Shown here piece after piece: positions 1-5,061 of a stretch of DNA of 5,061 nt. A program made the position numbers and the translations under genes. The DNA is from Acidobacteriota bacterium (GTDB lineage: Bacteria > Acidobacteriota > Vicinamibacteria > Vicinamibacterales > UBA8438), in NCBI GenBank assembly GCA_012963185.1, contig DTWD01000345.1:1-5061 (forward strand), written 5' to 3'. The stretch's first letter is position 1. Each line of letters begins with the position of its first letter. The notes under the pieces are model-generated. The model saw only the letters and a list, made by a program, of their open reading frames with translations, was not told where the DNA came from and searched no databases.

Positions 1-611
1 ACAAATTGCGAGTGAGCGGCAATTTCAGCATTGCCCACCGCTTTACTCATGACGAGACCGACCGCACCGTCAAGCTCACCGGTAGTTGTCCCTGCTTTTC
101 TGTCACCAGTTGGAAGTTTCACCCAACCACGGACAGCTAGTGCAAGGGGTGCTTGTTGTCGCTCACTCAATATGTTCGTTTTTAAACCAATTACGACATC
201 GCCAAATTTGTTACCGCTGAATGCCGAGTTAACATGTGGGAAATCTACGATTGCACCACCGACGTTAGGTTGCCCAGACTGAAACAGTGGTCTTAAGTCT
301 CTATCGATCCGCGTCAAAACGCCGACTGAACCGAAAACTTCAGCACGTTCTCCGACACCGACCGCAAAACTTCCAGCCACGGTTTGAACGGCGGTAAAAC
401 CTTGCTCGTAGTTAAAGGTAGAGAGGTGCCCGGCTGCCGCAACGGATCCGTTATCAAGAACTTCAGCAGTCGGGACGAACCAGAGGCCGGTATCTCCAAG
501 AAATGTAGCTCCGGAAGGACGTGTTTCTTCTTGCGCAACGGCGATGGCCGTAAAAAAAACGAGCAACAAAGCCGCAAATGTTGAATGTCCGAGCCACTTT
601 CGGGTCCGCAT
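1..611 (-). CDS. Secreted protein, probable outer-membrane beta-barrel (3' end beyond the window)
   Basis: The frame is open from ATG at 611 to the left edge (203 codons), so the C-terminus is missing. Residues 1-26 form a classic Sec signal peptide: basic MRTRK, a hydrophobic core (residues 12-24), and an AVA|QEE cleavage site. There is no twin-arginine motif, so it is not an obvious Tat substrate. The mature part is made of short alternating polar/hydrophobic strands rich in Gly and aromatic residues (GLWFVPTAEVL, residues 42-52; FAVGVGERAEVFGSVGVLTRI, residues 82-102; LALAVRGWVKLPTGD, residues 156-170). This is the pattern of an outer-membrane barrel. The style resembles acidobacterial barrel proteins, some of which I recall as carrying a C-terminal OmpA-like peptidoglycan-binding domain; whether this one does cannot be seen. 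An AAGGA ribosome site (622-626) lies 10 bases before the ATG and supports this start. It has its own promoter, 101 bases after tatC. It could instead be another kind of periplasmic beta protein. Confidence 0.8.
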   Translation of the reverse strand, partial: MRTRKWLGHSTFAALLLVFFTAIAVAQEETRPSGATFLGDTGLWFVPTAEVLDNGSVAAAGHLSTFNYEQGFTAVQTVAGSFAVGVGERAEVFGSVGVLTRIDRDLRPLFQSGQPNVGGAIVDFPHVNSAFSGNKFGDVVIGLKTNILSERQQAPLALAVRGWVKLPTGDRKAGTTTGELDGAVGLVMSKAVGNAEIAAHSQF

Positions 612-626
612 TAGATAATCATCCTT

Positions 627-640
627 ACTATCTTGATAGT
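627..640. repeat. 6-bp inverted repeat in the leader of the barrel gene
   Basis: ACTATC-TT-GATAGT is a perfect dyad with a 2-base centre. It lies inside the predicted 5' untranslated region of the barrel gene, directly next to its AAGGA ribosome site (622-626). A protein operator covering the ribosome-entry region is conceivable. A 2-base loop is too tight for a stable RNA hairpin with all six pairs. A dyad of this size can arise by chance in AT-rich DNA, so function is inference only. Confidence 0.3.
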
Positions 641-669
641 CGCTGGATTCCGACCCTAATACCGTCGAA

Positions 670-699
670 ATAGTACGGTTTTAAGGATAAACAAGTCAA
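670..699 (-). promoter_or_regulatory. Sigma70-type promoter of the barrel gene
   Basis: On the minus strand TTGACT (-35, 694-699; 5 of 6 consensus) is followed by an 18-base spacer and TACTAT (-10, 670-675; 4 of 6). The start point should fall near 663, giving a leader of about 50 bases before the ATG at 611. It lies just after the tatC stop codon. I saw no intrinsic terminator between tatC and this promoter, so read-through from the tat operon may add to its expression. Confidence 0.6.
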
Positions 700-711
700 C
701 GCTGTTATAGG

Positions 712-1527
712 TTAGTCAGTTTTAGGCTTTCCAAACAGCCATGCGATTCCGATGCTCAAGATATAGAGTACGACCATCGGAGCGGCCATCAGAGTCAAGG
801 TGACAGGATCACCGGTTGGGGTCAGGACCGCAGCGAATACAAATATTATCAAGATGGCGTATTTGAAATTCTTGACTAGGAATCCAGGTGTCGCTATTCC
901 CATTCTGGCGAGAAAGAACACGATAGTTGGTAGTTGAAACACCACGCCGCATGCGAGGACAAGTCGAACGTACAATGTAAAAGCGGGTGCGATACGTGGC
1001 ATGAAAGTCATGTAATCACTCCCGAACCCGGCGAAAAATCCCCAAGCGATGGGAAACAGGATGTAATGCGCGAATAGTGCGCCACCGATAAAAAAGCCGG
1101 AAGCTAAACCAACAAATGGGTATGCAAACCTTTTCTCGTGTGCATAGAGACCAGGTGCAACGAAGAGCCAGAGTTGAGACATGGTCACAGGGGTTGCGAC
1201 AAGTAGGCCGGCCAGTGCCGCCATTTTTATGTTGAGGAAGAATGCCTCTGCTGGTTCGGTATAGACGAGTGTGTCACCTTCGGGGAGCACATCAGTTAAC
1301 GGCTCCATAATGAAATCAAAGATCGGTTCAATGAAAACAAAACAAATCAGCACGCCAACCAGAAGTGCTGAGATAGAAACAACCAGACGGTGCCTTAGCT
1401 CATCGAGATGATCTAAGAACGACATTTTTCCCGCGCCGTCTCCCTGGTCAGGCGTCTCGTCGTTTTCGATTTGTTTGGTAGGAGCGGATTCTTCGGATTT
1501 TTGGTCAGGCAAAGGGACCAGTGCCAT
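712..1527 (-). CDS. tatC: Sec-independent (twin-arginine) translocase subunit TatC
   Basis: This is the integral-membrane receptor of the Tat system, which recognises twin-arginine signal peptides and, with TatA, moves folded proteins across the inner membrane. The 271 residues carry a cytoplasmic N-terminal tail and six predicted membrane helices (about 49-66, 102-122, 136-158, 183-205, 221-237 and 241-264). Family hallmarks are present: FLDHLDELRHRL (37-48, with the signal-binding Glu43), TEPAEAFF (90-97), QLWLFVAPGLYAHEKR (118-133, with Glu131 matching E. coli Glu103), and LTPTGDP (235-241, with Asp240 matching Asp211). The first 34 residues are acidic, low-complexity and not part of the usual fold. 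An internal ATG at 1425 (Met35), preceded by GGGA, would give a protein starting right at the conserved motif. The start at 1527 has no clear Shine-Dalgarno but lies only 12 bases after tatA, consistent with translational coupling. Identity is secure; the start is less so. Confidence 0.96.
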   Translation of the reverse strand: MALVPLPDQKSEESAPTKQIENDETPDQGDGAGKMSFLDHLDELRHRLVVSISALLVGVLICFVFIEPIFDFIMEPLTDVLPEGDTLVYTEPAEAFFLNIKMAALAGLLVATPVTMSQLWLFVAPGLYAHEKRFAYPFVGLASGFFIGGALFAHYILFPIAWGFFAGFGSDYMTFMPRIAPAFTLYVRLVLACGVVFQLPTIVFFLARMGIATPGFLVKNFKYAILIIFVFAAVLTPTGDPVTLTLMAAPMVVLYILSIGIAWLFGKPKTD

Positions 1528-1539
1528 CTCGCAACGGGG

Positions 1540-1836
1540 TTACGTGCCTACGTCAGGCTCGGTTGGGTGAACGCCAGAGGCGGGGTCGGTTGCAACTGCG
1601 GGTTTATTTGAGTTTTGGATAGATTTAGATTTTTCGTTGAAACTGCTTTTTTCGTCTGGTTTTTCCTCGATTCGAATTTCTTCGTCAAGGGTATTCCGAA
1701 GGTCGTTTGAGGCTCGTTTGAATTCGCCGAGGCTCTTGCCGAGGGATCGGCCGAGTTCTGGCAATTTGCGAGGCCCGAAGACGATTAGCGCAATCACGAG
1801 GATGATGATCATCTCTGGTACGCCAACTGGACCCAT
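1540..1836 (-). CDS. tatA: Twin-arginine translocase subunit TatA (TatA/TatB-type)
   Basis: This is the small membrane protein that assembles with TatC into the Tat translocation pore. The 98 residues follow the TatA plan: a short periplasmic N-terminus, one transmembrane helix (about 6-20), the FGP hinge (20-22), an amphipathic helix beginning RKLPELGRSLGKSLGEFKRA (23-42), then a charged, probably disordered tail (about 43-98) rich in Glu, Lys, Ser and Asn. The FGPRKLPELG hinge and helix are typical of TatA. Glu8, before the membrane helix, is more typical of TatB, and the RASNDLRNTLDEEI segment is also TatB-like. With no second tatA/B gene next to it, it may do both jobs. An AGGAG site (1846-1850) lies 9 bases before the ATG and fixes the start. 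It heads the operon with tatC and is read from the promoter at 1885-1914. Confidence 0.93.
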   Translation of the reverse strand: MGPVGVPEMIIILVIALIVFGPRKLPELGRSLGKSLGEFKRASNDLRNTLDEEIRIEEKPDEKSSFNEKSKSIQNSNKPAVATDPASGVHPTEPDVGT

Positions 1837-1884
1837 GTTCGGCAGCTCCTAGATTCTGTAACGAAACAAAATGTAACTCATTCC

Positions 1885-1914
1885 ATTATAGAAACGTGGC
1901 CCCTTAAGGGTCAA
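1885..1914 (-). promoter_or_regulatory. Sigma70-type promoter of the tatAC operon
   Basis: On the minus strand TTGACC (-35, 1909-1914; 5 of 6) is separated by 18 bases from a perfect TATAAT (-10, 1885-1890). Transcription should start near 1878, about 40 bases before the tatA ATG. This is the best promoter match in the window and suggests steady, fairly strong expression of tatA-tatC. Confidence 0.72.
1901..1910. promoter_or_regulatory. 10-bp palindrome in the tatA promoter spacer, possible operator
   Basis: CCCTTAAGGG is a perfect palindrome lying between the -10 and -35 boxes of the tatA promoter and overlapping the last two bases of the -35. This is where a repressor dimer would block polymerase. 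It is short, and no regulator is encoded nearby, so it is a candidate only. Confidence 0.3.
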
Positions 1915-1946
1915 GGTACGCTAGGTTGATGGATCGCCAGAAGTTG

Positions 1947-1975
1947 TTGCGGTACAGCATCTTATCTGGTACCAT
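1947..1975 (+). promoter_or_regulatory. Weak candidate promoter of the S41 protease gene
   Basis: TTGCGG (1947-1952), a 17-base spacer and TACCAT (1970-1975) give a moderate sigma70-like match (3 of 6 and 4 of 6). The -10 ends 8 bases before the ATG at 1984, so transcription would begin at or next to the start codon. That agrees with the absence of any Shine-Dalgarno sequence there. GGTAC occurs twice in the spacer region (1951-1955 and 1968-1972). The call rests on position as much as on sequence. Confidence 0.33.
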
Positions 1976-1983
1976 CCGGCCTC

Positions 1984-3603
1984 ATGCGAGGCTTGTCTTT
2001 CTCAGCTCTCAGCGTTGGCGCAGTCGTCGTATCTTCGACGGTGGGCGGCTTGCTTGGTGGCCAAGTTCTTGCGCGCCAAGATTCTGCAAACCAACAGTTT
2101 GATACGTTTGCTACTGCGCTTGCCGCTGTAGAGGCCAATTACGTTGATGAAATCGAGACGGACCGGCTTGTTTACGGAGCTATTTCGGGGATGCTGCAAA
2201 CTCTTGATCCCCATTCGAGCTTTATGGATCCTCGGTCTTACGCTCAGTTGCGCGAGAGACAGGAGGGCCGATATTACGGTCTTGGTATCCAGATTAACGT
2301 GTTTGATGGCGCGATAACGGTCATGAGCCTTTTTGAAGGTTCGCCAGCCTATCGGTCTGGTATCAGACGGCGTGATGTGATTGCTGAAATTGAGGGTAAG
2401 AATGCGATCGGCATGAGTAGTGACGAGGCCGTTGGTTTGCTTAGGGGGCCGAAGGGAACGTCAGTCAATGTTGCGATGCGGCGAGATGGGTACGATGAGC
2501 TGATTCCGTTGGAGGTTGAGCGAGACGAGATTGCAATAGCAACAGTTGAGGCGGCAGTTATGGCCGATACTGAAACTGCGTATGTTCGTCTCGGTGATTT
2601 TTCAGAGACAAGCAACGAAGAGCTGACTCGTGCATTGGCTGACCTAGGCGAGAGAGGTTTCTCTCGCTTAGTTCTTGATCTAAGAGGTAACCCTGGTGGA
2701 CCGCTTGATCAGGCAATAAAGGTTGCCAATCAGTTTTTACCGCGCGGTGACATGATTGTCTACACACGAGGAAGGGTTTCCAATTCAGATCAGGATTACC
2801 ACGCGCGTGACGAGGGTCTCTATACCGAGCAACCACTCGTTGTCTTGGTAAATCGCAACAGTGCTAGCGCGTCTGAAATTGTTGCAGGCGCAATTCAAGA
2901 TCATGACCGAGGACTTATTGTTGGAGAAACAACTTTTGGTAAAGCGCTGGTACAGTCGATATATAGAGTTAGCCATGGCGCAGGACTTGGATTGACAACT
3001 GCACGCTACTTCACGCCAAGCGGACGGATGTTACAACGGCCTTGGGACGTTACTTTTGATGAGTATTTGACGTACTCGTTGCGCGAGCCTGAGGCTCCTG
3101 TTCATGCCCCATCGGATCGTAAACTCACCGATTCTGGTCGTGAAGTCTATAGTGGTGGTGGGATTGAGCCAGACCATTTTGTGACGGGGCCAATAGAGGG
3201 TTTTGATCCTTCTCGATTTGGTCGGATACTCCAAGCGCGCGGAGAATTTATTAGCTTTGCGCAGCGGTTTATGGCCTCAGGAGACAACCGAGTCAAGCTT
3301 GATGGGCATGGACGAGAGGTCGTTAGTCGAGGGTTTGAAATCGATCAACGCCTGCTCGACGAATTTAAGAAGCACGTGAGTAAAAATGGTTATACGGTCG
3401 ATGACGAGGCCTTTGCGTCAGATATTGATTTCATCCGTGCGATGATCCACTTTGAGATCGATACCGATCTTTTCGGTGAAGCAGAAGCGCGGCACAACCT
3501 TTTTGAGCAAGATCCACAGGCTCAATTTGCGTTGACTGTTTTTGATGAAGCTAAAGCGTTGTTGGAACTAGAAGCAGCCGATTCTGTTTCTGCATCTAGA
3601 TAG
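1984..3603 (+). CDS. ctpA: S41 family carboxy-terminal processing protease (CtpA/Prc type)
   Basis: This is a PDZ-gated serine protease of the envelope that cleaves proteins near their C-termini, in precursor maturation or periplasmic turnover. Residues 5-29 form a hydrophobic signal peptide or membrane anchor, with a possible cleavage after VLA (28-30). An N-terminal helical region with LDPHSSFMDP (74-83) follows. The PDZ domain spans about 98-170 (YGLGIQI, SPAYRSGIRRRDVI, LLRGPKGTSV). The protease core spans about 190-400, with LDLRGNPGG (231-239) and NRNSASASEIVAGA (290-303). By spacing to characterised CtpB, the nucleophile is Ser295, the base Lys320 (GETTFGK) and the supporting residue Gln324, so the enzyme should be active. 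Residues 400-539 form a mainly helical C-terminal region of the kind found in longer family members. The only upstream in-frame alternative is a CTG at 1966, because a stop lies at 1927-1929; no Shine-Dalgarno is visible. It is divergent from tatA. The substrate is unknown. Confidence 0.94.
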   Translation: MRGLSFSALSVGAVVVSSTVGGLLGGQVLARQDSANQQFDTFATALAAVEANYVDEIETDRLVYGAISGMLQTLDPHSSFMDPRSYAQLRERQEGRYYGLGIQINVFDGAITVMSLFEGSPAYRSGIRRRDVIAEIEGKNAIGMSSDEAVGLLRGPKGTSVNVAMRRDGYDELIPLEVERDEIAIATVEAAVMADTETAYVRLGDFSETSNEELTRALADLGERGFSRLVLDLRGNPGGPLDQAIKVANQFLPRGDMIVYTRGRVSNSDQDYHARDEGLYTEQPLVVLVNRNSASASEIVAGAIQDHDRGLIVGETTFGKALVQSIYRVSHGAGLGLTTARYFTPSGRMLQRPWDVTFDEYLTYSLREPEAPVHAPSDRKLTDSGREVYSGGGIEPDHFVTGPIEGFDPSRFGRILQARGEFISFAQRFMASGDNRVKLDGHGREVVSRGFEIDQRLLDEFKKHVSKNGYTVDDEAFASDIDFIRAMIHFEIDTDLFGEAEARHNLFEQDPQAQFALTVFDEAKALLELEAADSVSASR

Positions 3604-3654
3604 ATTTCTTGCTGGTGTAATGGGCGTCCTGCTAAAATTCAGCGGTCGTTGTAT

Positions 3655-3683
3655 TGGATGGTATGGAGTTGCTCACGCATAAC
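3655..3683 (+). promoter_or_regulatory. Weak candidate promoter for smc
   Basis: TTGGAT (3655-3660), a 17-base spacer and CATAAC (3678-3683) give a 3 of 6 plus 4 of 6 match. A transcript starting near 3690 would have a leader of about 160 bases containing the hairpins at 3757-3830. The match is weak, and smc could equally depend on read-through from ctpA. Confidence 0.22.
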
Positions 3684-3756
3684 GTGTGGATCGACTTCGT
3701 ACCTATTAGTTTCTTGTAAAGATACCTGCGCATTAACGAGATTGTAACAGCGTGGA

Positions 3757-3781
3757 GTCGGAGCGCTTCCAGCCGCTCGAC
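3757..3781 (+). promoter_or_regulatory. Upstream hairpin that competes with the terminator
   Basis: GTC (3757-3759) plus GAGCG (3761-3765) can pair with CGCTC plus GAC (3774-3781). This gives eight base pairs with one bulged G (3760) and an 8-base loop. Its right arm uses eight bases (3774-3781) of the left arm of the terminator at 3771-3830, so both cannot form at once. That is the geometry of an antiterminator/terminator switch. The pairing is seen directly; a regulatory role is inferred. Confidence 0.38.
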
Positions 3782-3830
3782 AGGTAAATTGGATAATCCA
3801 GTATTCCTGTCGGCGCGGCTGTTTTTGTTT
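3771..3830 (+). terminator. Intrinsic (rho-independent) terminator just before smc
   Basis: AGCCGC (3771-3776) pairs with GCGGCT (3815-3820), and CGACAGG (3778-3784) with CCTGTCG (3806-3812), with only T3777 against G3813/C3814 between them. The interior continues as a weaker stem (TGGA 3790-3793 with TCCA 3797-3800) to a 3-base loop, so nearly the whole 50 bases fold as one long hairpin. GTTTTTGTTT (3821-3830) follows as the U-tract. It works only in the plus direction, since there is no matching A-run on the left. It ends ctpA transcripts about 225 bases after the stop codon, yet lies only 20 bases before the smc ATG, so it may also act as an attenuator in the smc leader. Confidence 0.78.
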
Positions 3831-3850
3831 GCCTTCTTGGGTTTTGACTG

Positions 3851-5061
3851 ATGCGGTTAGACCATATAGAGATTGCTGGTTTTAAAAGTTTCCCCGAACG
3901 CGCTGAGCTAGCGTTTGATGACAGAGTGACTGCCATTGTCGGTCCTAATGGTTGCGGTAAAAGCAATGTAATTGACGCTATTACTTGGGTTTTAGGCGAG
4001 CAGAGTGCCCGCAGCCTTCGGGGCGAGCGCATGGAAGATGTGATTTTCAGTGGTAGCGACGCAAGGCGTCCAACGGCTGCGGCTGAAGTCCGCATCCAAT
4101 TATCGAAAGTAACGGCAGCACTGCAGAATGTCGGTACTGGCCTTGAAATGCAAACGATCGACAACACACCGCAGAAGTTCACTGAAGGGAATCAAGTTTT
4201 CAACGGGAATGCTAATGCGATTAGCGATACCGAACAGTCGTCAGTCGGGCCGACTACTGTAGTCGCCGTTCAAGGAACAGAAACCAGCGACGTTCTTTCA
4301 GAGTTTGAAGATTTCGATCGACCGGTAGTTACGCGTGATGTTGAGGTGGCACGCCGACTGTATCGATCTGGTGAGAGCGAATACTTAATCGACGGGCAGG
4401 TTTGCCGTTTGCGAGACATCCAGGACCTACTGATGGATTCTGGCGTTGGTGTGAAGGCGTATGCTGTGATTGAGCAGGGGCGTATCGGTCAGGTTCTTAG
4501 TGCTAGACCGACAGAACGCAGACAGCTTTTGGAAGAAGCTGCTGGAATTACAAAATACAAATCACGTCGGCGGTCCGCTGAGCTTAAGTTAGAAGCCGCC
4601 CAACAGAATCTGACCCGTATAGATGACATTGTGTTTGAGGTCGAAAAGCAACGTATAGCATTGAAACGTCAAGCTGCAAAGGCACGTAGGTATAGACGTT
4701 TGAGGGAGGAATTACGTCGTTGGGAAATGGTGTCGTTCGTTCGACGTAGTGAAGCACTGGCGGCAGATATCAAGACGGCTGAATCCCTTTTGAGCGAAGC
4801 CGTTGTTCGGAAAGGATCGCAGGCGGCTTCCCTATCTGGTTTCGAAAGTGATCAGGCGCGTCTTCGGGTAGAACTTGTTGAGTCTGATCAAGCTGTGACA
4901 GCGGTTAGAGATCTGGCTCATCAGAAAGAACTCGAACTGGAGCGTCGGCAACAGAAACTTGATTTTGACCGCCAACAAGTTGCCGATTTACAGGTTGCGC
5001 AGAACGGCGGGTCAGAGGCATTACGTTCCTTAACTACCAGAAGTGGCCCAGTTACTGATGA
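3851..5061 (+). CDS. smc: Chromosome segregation/condensation ATPase SMC, N-terminal part (3' end beyond the window)
   Basis: SMC dimers, working with ScpA and ScpB, bind and compact DNA and help separate sister chromosomes. The frame stays open for 403 codons; the full family length is about 1,150-1,250 residues, so roughly a third is visible. Seen in order: MRLDHIEIAGFKSFPERAEL at the N-terminus; Walker A GPNGCGKSN (31-39, Lys37); the Q-loop LGEQS (Gln51); the LRGERMEDVIFSGS segment (57-69); RRLYRSGESEYLIDG (168-182); CRLRDIQDLLMDSGVG (185-200); YAVIEQGRI (204-212); ERRQLLEEAAGITKYKSRR (222-240); then the start of the long coiled coil from about 243. The Walker B and signature motifs lie in the missing C-terminal head. 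An unusual polar segment interrupts the head at about 86-160. TGA at 3845-3847 in frame excludes an upstream ATG start. No Shine-Dalgarno is evident, and a terminator hairpin ends 20 bases upstream. Confidence 0.95.
   Translation, partial: MRLDHIEIAGFKSFPERAELAFDDRVTAIVGPNGCGKSNVIDAITWVLGEQSARSLRGERMEDVIFSGSDARRPTAAAEVRIQLSKVTAALQNVGTGLEMQTIDNTPQKFTEGNQVFNGNANAISDTEQSSVGPTTVVAVQGTETSDVLSEFEDFDRPVVTRDVEVARRLYRSGESEYLIDGQVCRLRDIQDLLMDSGVGVKAYAVIEQGRIGQVLSARPTERRQLLEEAAGITKYKSRRRSAELKLEAAQQNLTRIDDIVFEVEKQRIALKRQAAKARRYRRLREELRRWEMVSFVRRSEALAADIKTAESLLSEAVVRKGSQAASLSGFESDQARLRVELVESDQAVTAVRDLAHQKELELERRQQKLDFDRQQVADLQVAQNGGSEALRSLTTRSGPVTD
4106..4330 (+). other. Polar insertion within the SMC head domain
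   Basis: These codons encode SMC residues 86-160, between the conserved AAAEVRIQL strand and the VARRLYRSGESEY motif. From memory of the Bacillus subtilis protein the two motifs are separated by about 20 residues; here the gap from AEV to RRLYRSGE is 87. The added stretch is rich in Gln, Asn, Thr, Ser, Glu and Val, poor in basic residues, and ends in an acidic patch (SEFEDFD, 150-156). It looks like a disordered surface loop. The frame is continuous across it, so it is not a frameshift artefact. Confidence 0.6.

Larger units (their letters stand above)
3604..3850. other. Intergenic region between the S41 protease and smc
   Basis: This 247-base gap shows no convincing protein gene and no tRNA or known structural RNA. 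Short frames (20 codons from 3620, 29 codons from 3658, 18 codons from 3663) lack good ribosome sites. The 3' part, from about 3757, is highly structured and holds two overlapping hairpins and a U-tract, listed separately. The gap serves as the 3' untranslated region of ctpA, the leader of smc, or both. Confidence 0.7.

Noticed and set aside
314..577. An 87-codon minus-strand frame inside the barrel gene
   Set aside because: It is a different frame from the one with the signal peptide and ribosome site, and its product has no protein-like features.
661..679. ACCGT/ACGGT inverted repeat as a tatC terminator
   Set aside because: Only five base pairs with a 9-base loop and no U-tract on the minus strand; it overlaps the barrel-gene promoter instead.
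3620..3682. A 20-codon frame starting ATG GGC GTC after the ctpA stop, ending TAA
   Set aside because: No ribosome site, ordinary composition and no recognisable similarity. It ends about 75 bases before the hairpins, too far for a classic leader peptide.
3658..3747. A 29-codon frame with four cysteines
   Set aside because: No Shine-Dalgarno, overlaps other short frames, and cysteine clustering alone is weak evidence.
3751..3830. Structured region considered as a tRNA or other known small RNA
   Set aside because: No cloverleaf, no T-loop GTTCRA motif and no 3' acceptor pattern; the pairing fits a terminator hairpin.
3844..3870. TTGACT...TATAGA as a promoter at the start of smc
   Set aside because: The spacer is only 15 bases, and the transcript would start inside the coding region, downstream of the smc ATG.
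3733..4182. A 149-codon minus-strand open frame across the start of smc
   Set aside because: It is antisense to the conserved SMC head motifs and its translation resembles no known protein.

Overview
This window carries five protein-coding genes in two divergent groups. They look like ordinary chromosomal housekeeping genes of a Gram-negative-type (diderm) bacterium. The minus strand holds tatA and tatC, a compact twin-arginine translocase operon. Downstream of it lies a separately promoted, secreted protein that looks like an outer-membrane beta-barrel and runs off the left edge. The plus strand holds a full-length S41 carboxy-terminal processing protease (ctpA/prc family). After it comes the N-terminal third or so of an SMC chromosome condensation ATPase, which runs off the right edge. 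The order tatC-tatA / S41 protease / smc, the 'TGLWFVPTAEVL...NYEQGF' style of the barrel protein and the long C-terminal region of the protease suggest Acidobacteriota, perhaps a moderate-GC Vicinamibacteria-like lineage. This is recollection of family style, not a database result.

Layout: 1-611 (minus) is the partial barrel protein. 612-711 is a short leader with a sigma70-like promoter and a small dyad. 712-1527 (minus) is tatC and 1540-1836 (minus) is tatA, 12 bases apart and evidently co-transcribed. 1837-1983 is the divergent control region, with a very good tatA promoter containing a 10-bp palindrome and a weaker ctpA promoter placed so that the mRNA may be leaderless. 1984-3603 (plus) is the S41 protease. 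3604-3850 is a 247-bp gap without a convincing gene; it ends in a strong intrinsic-terminator hairpin only 20 bases before smc. 3851-5061 (plus) is the 5' part of smc.

The genes share a loose cell-envelope and chromosome-maintenance theme. TatAC exports folded proteins, the S41 protease trims or degrades periplasmic proteins, the barrel protein sits in the outer membrane, and SMC compacts and segregates the chromosome. No mobile element, CRISPR array, tRNA or rRNA was seen.

The points most worth a second look are the terminator directly before smc, with an upstream hairpin that would compete with it (attenuator geometry), and an extra polar segment of about 65 residues in the SMC head. Next come the palindrome between the -35 and -10 of the tatA promoter and the absence of a Shine-Dalgarno sequence before three of the five genes.
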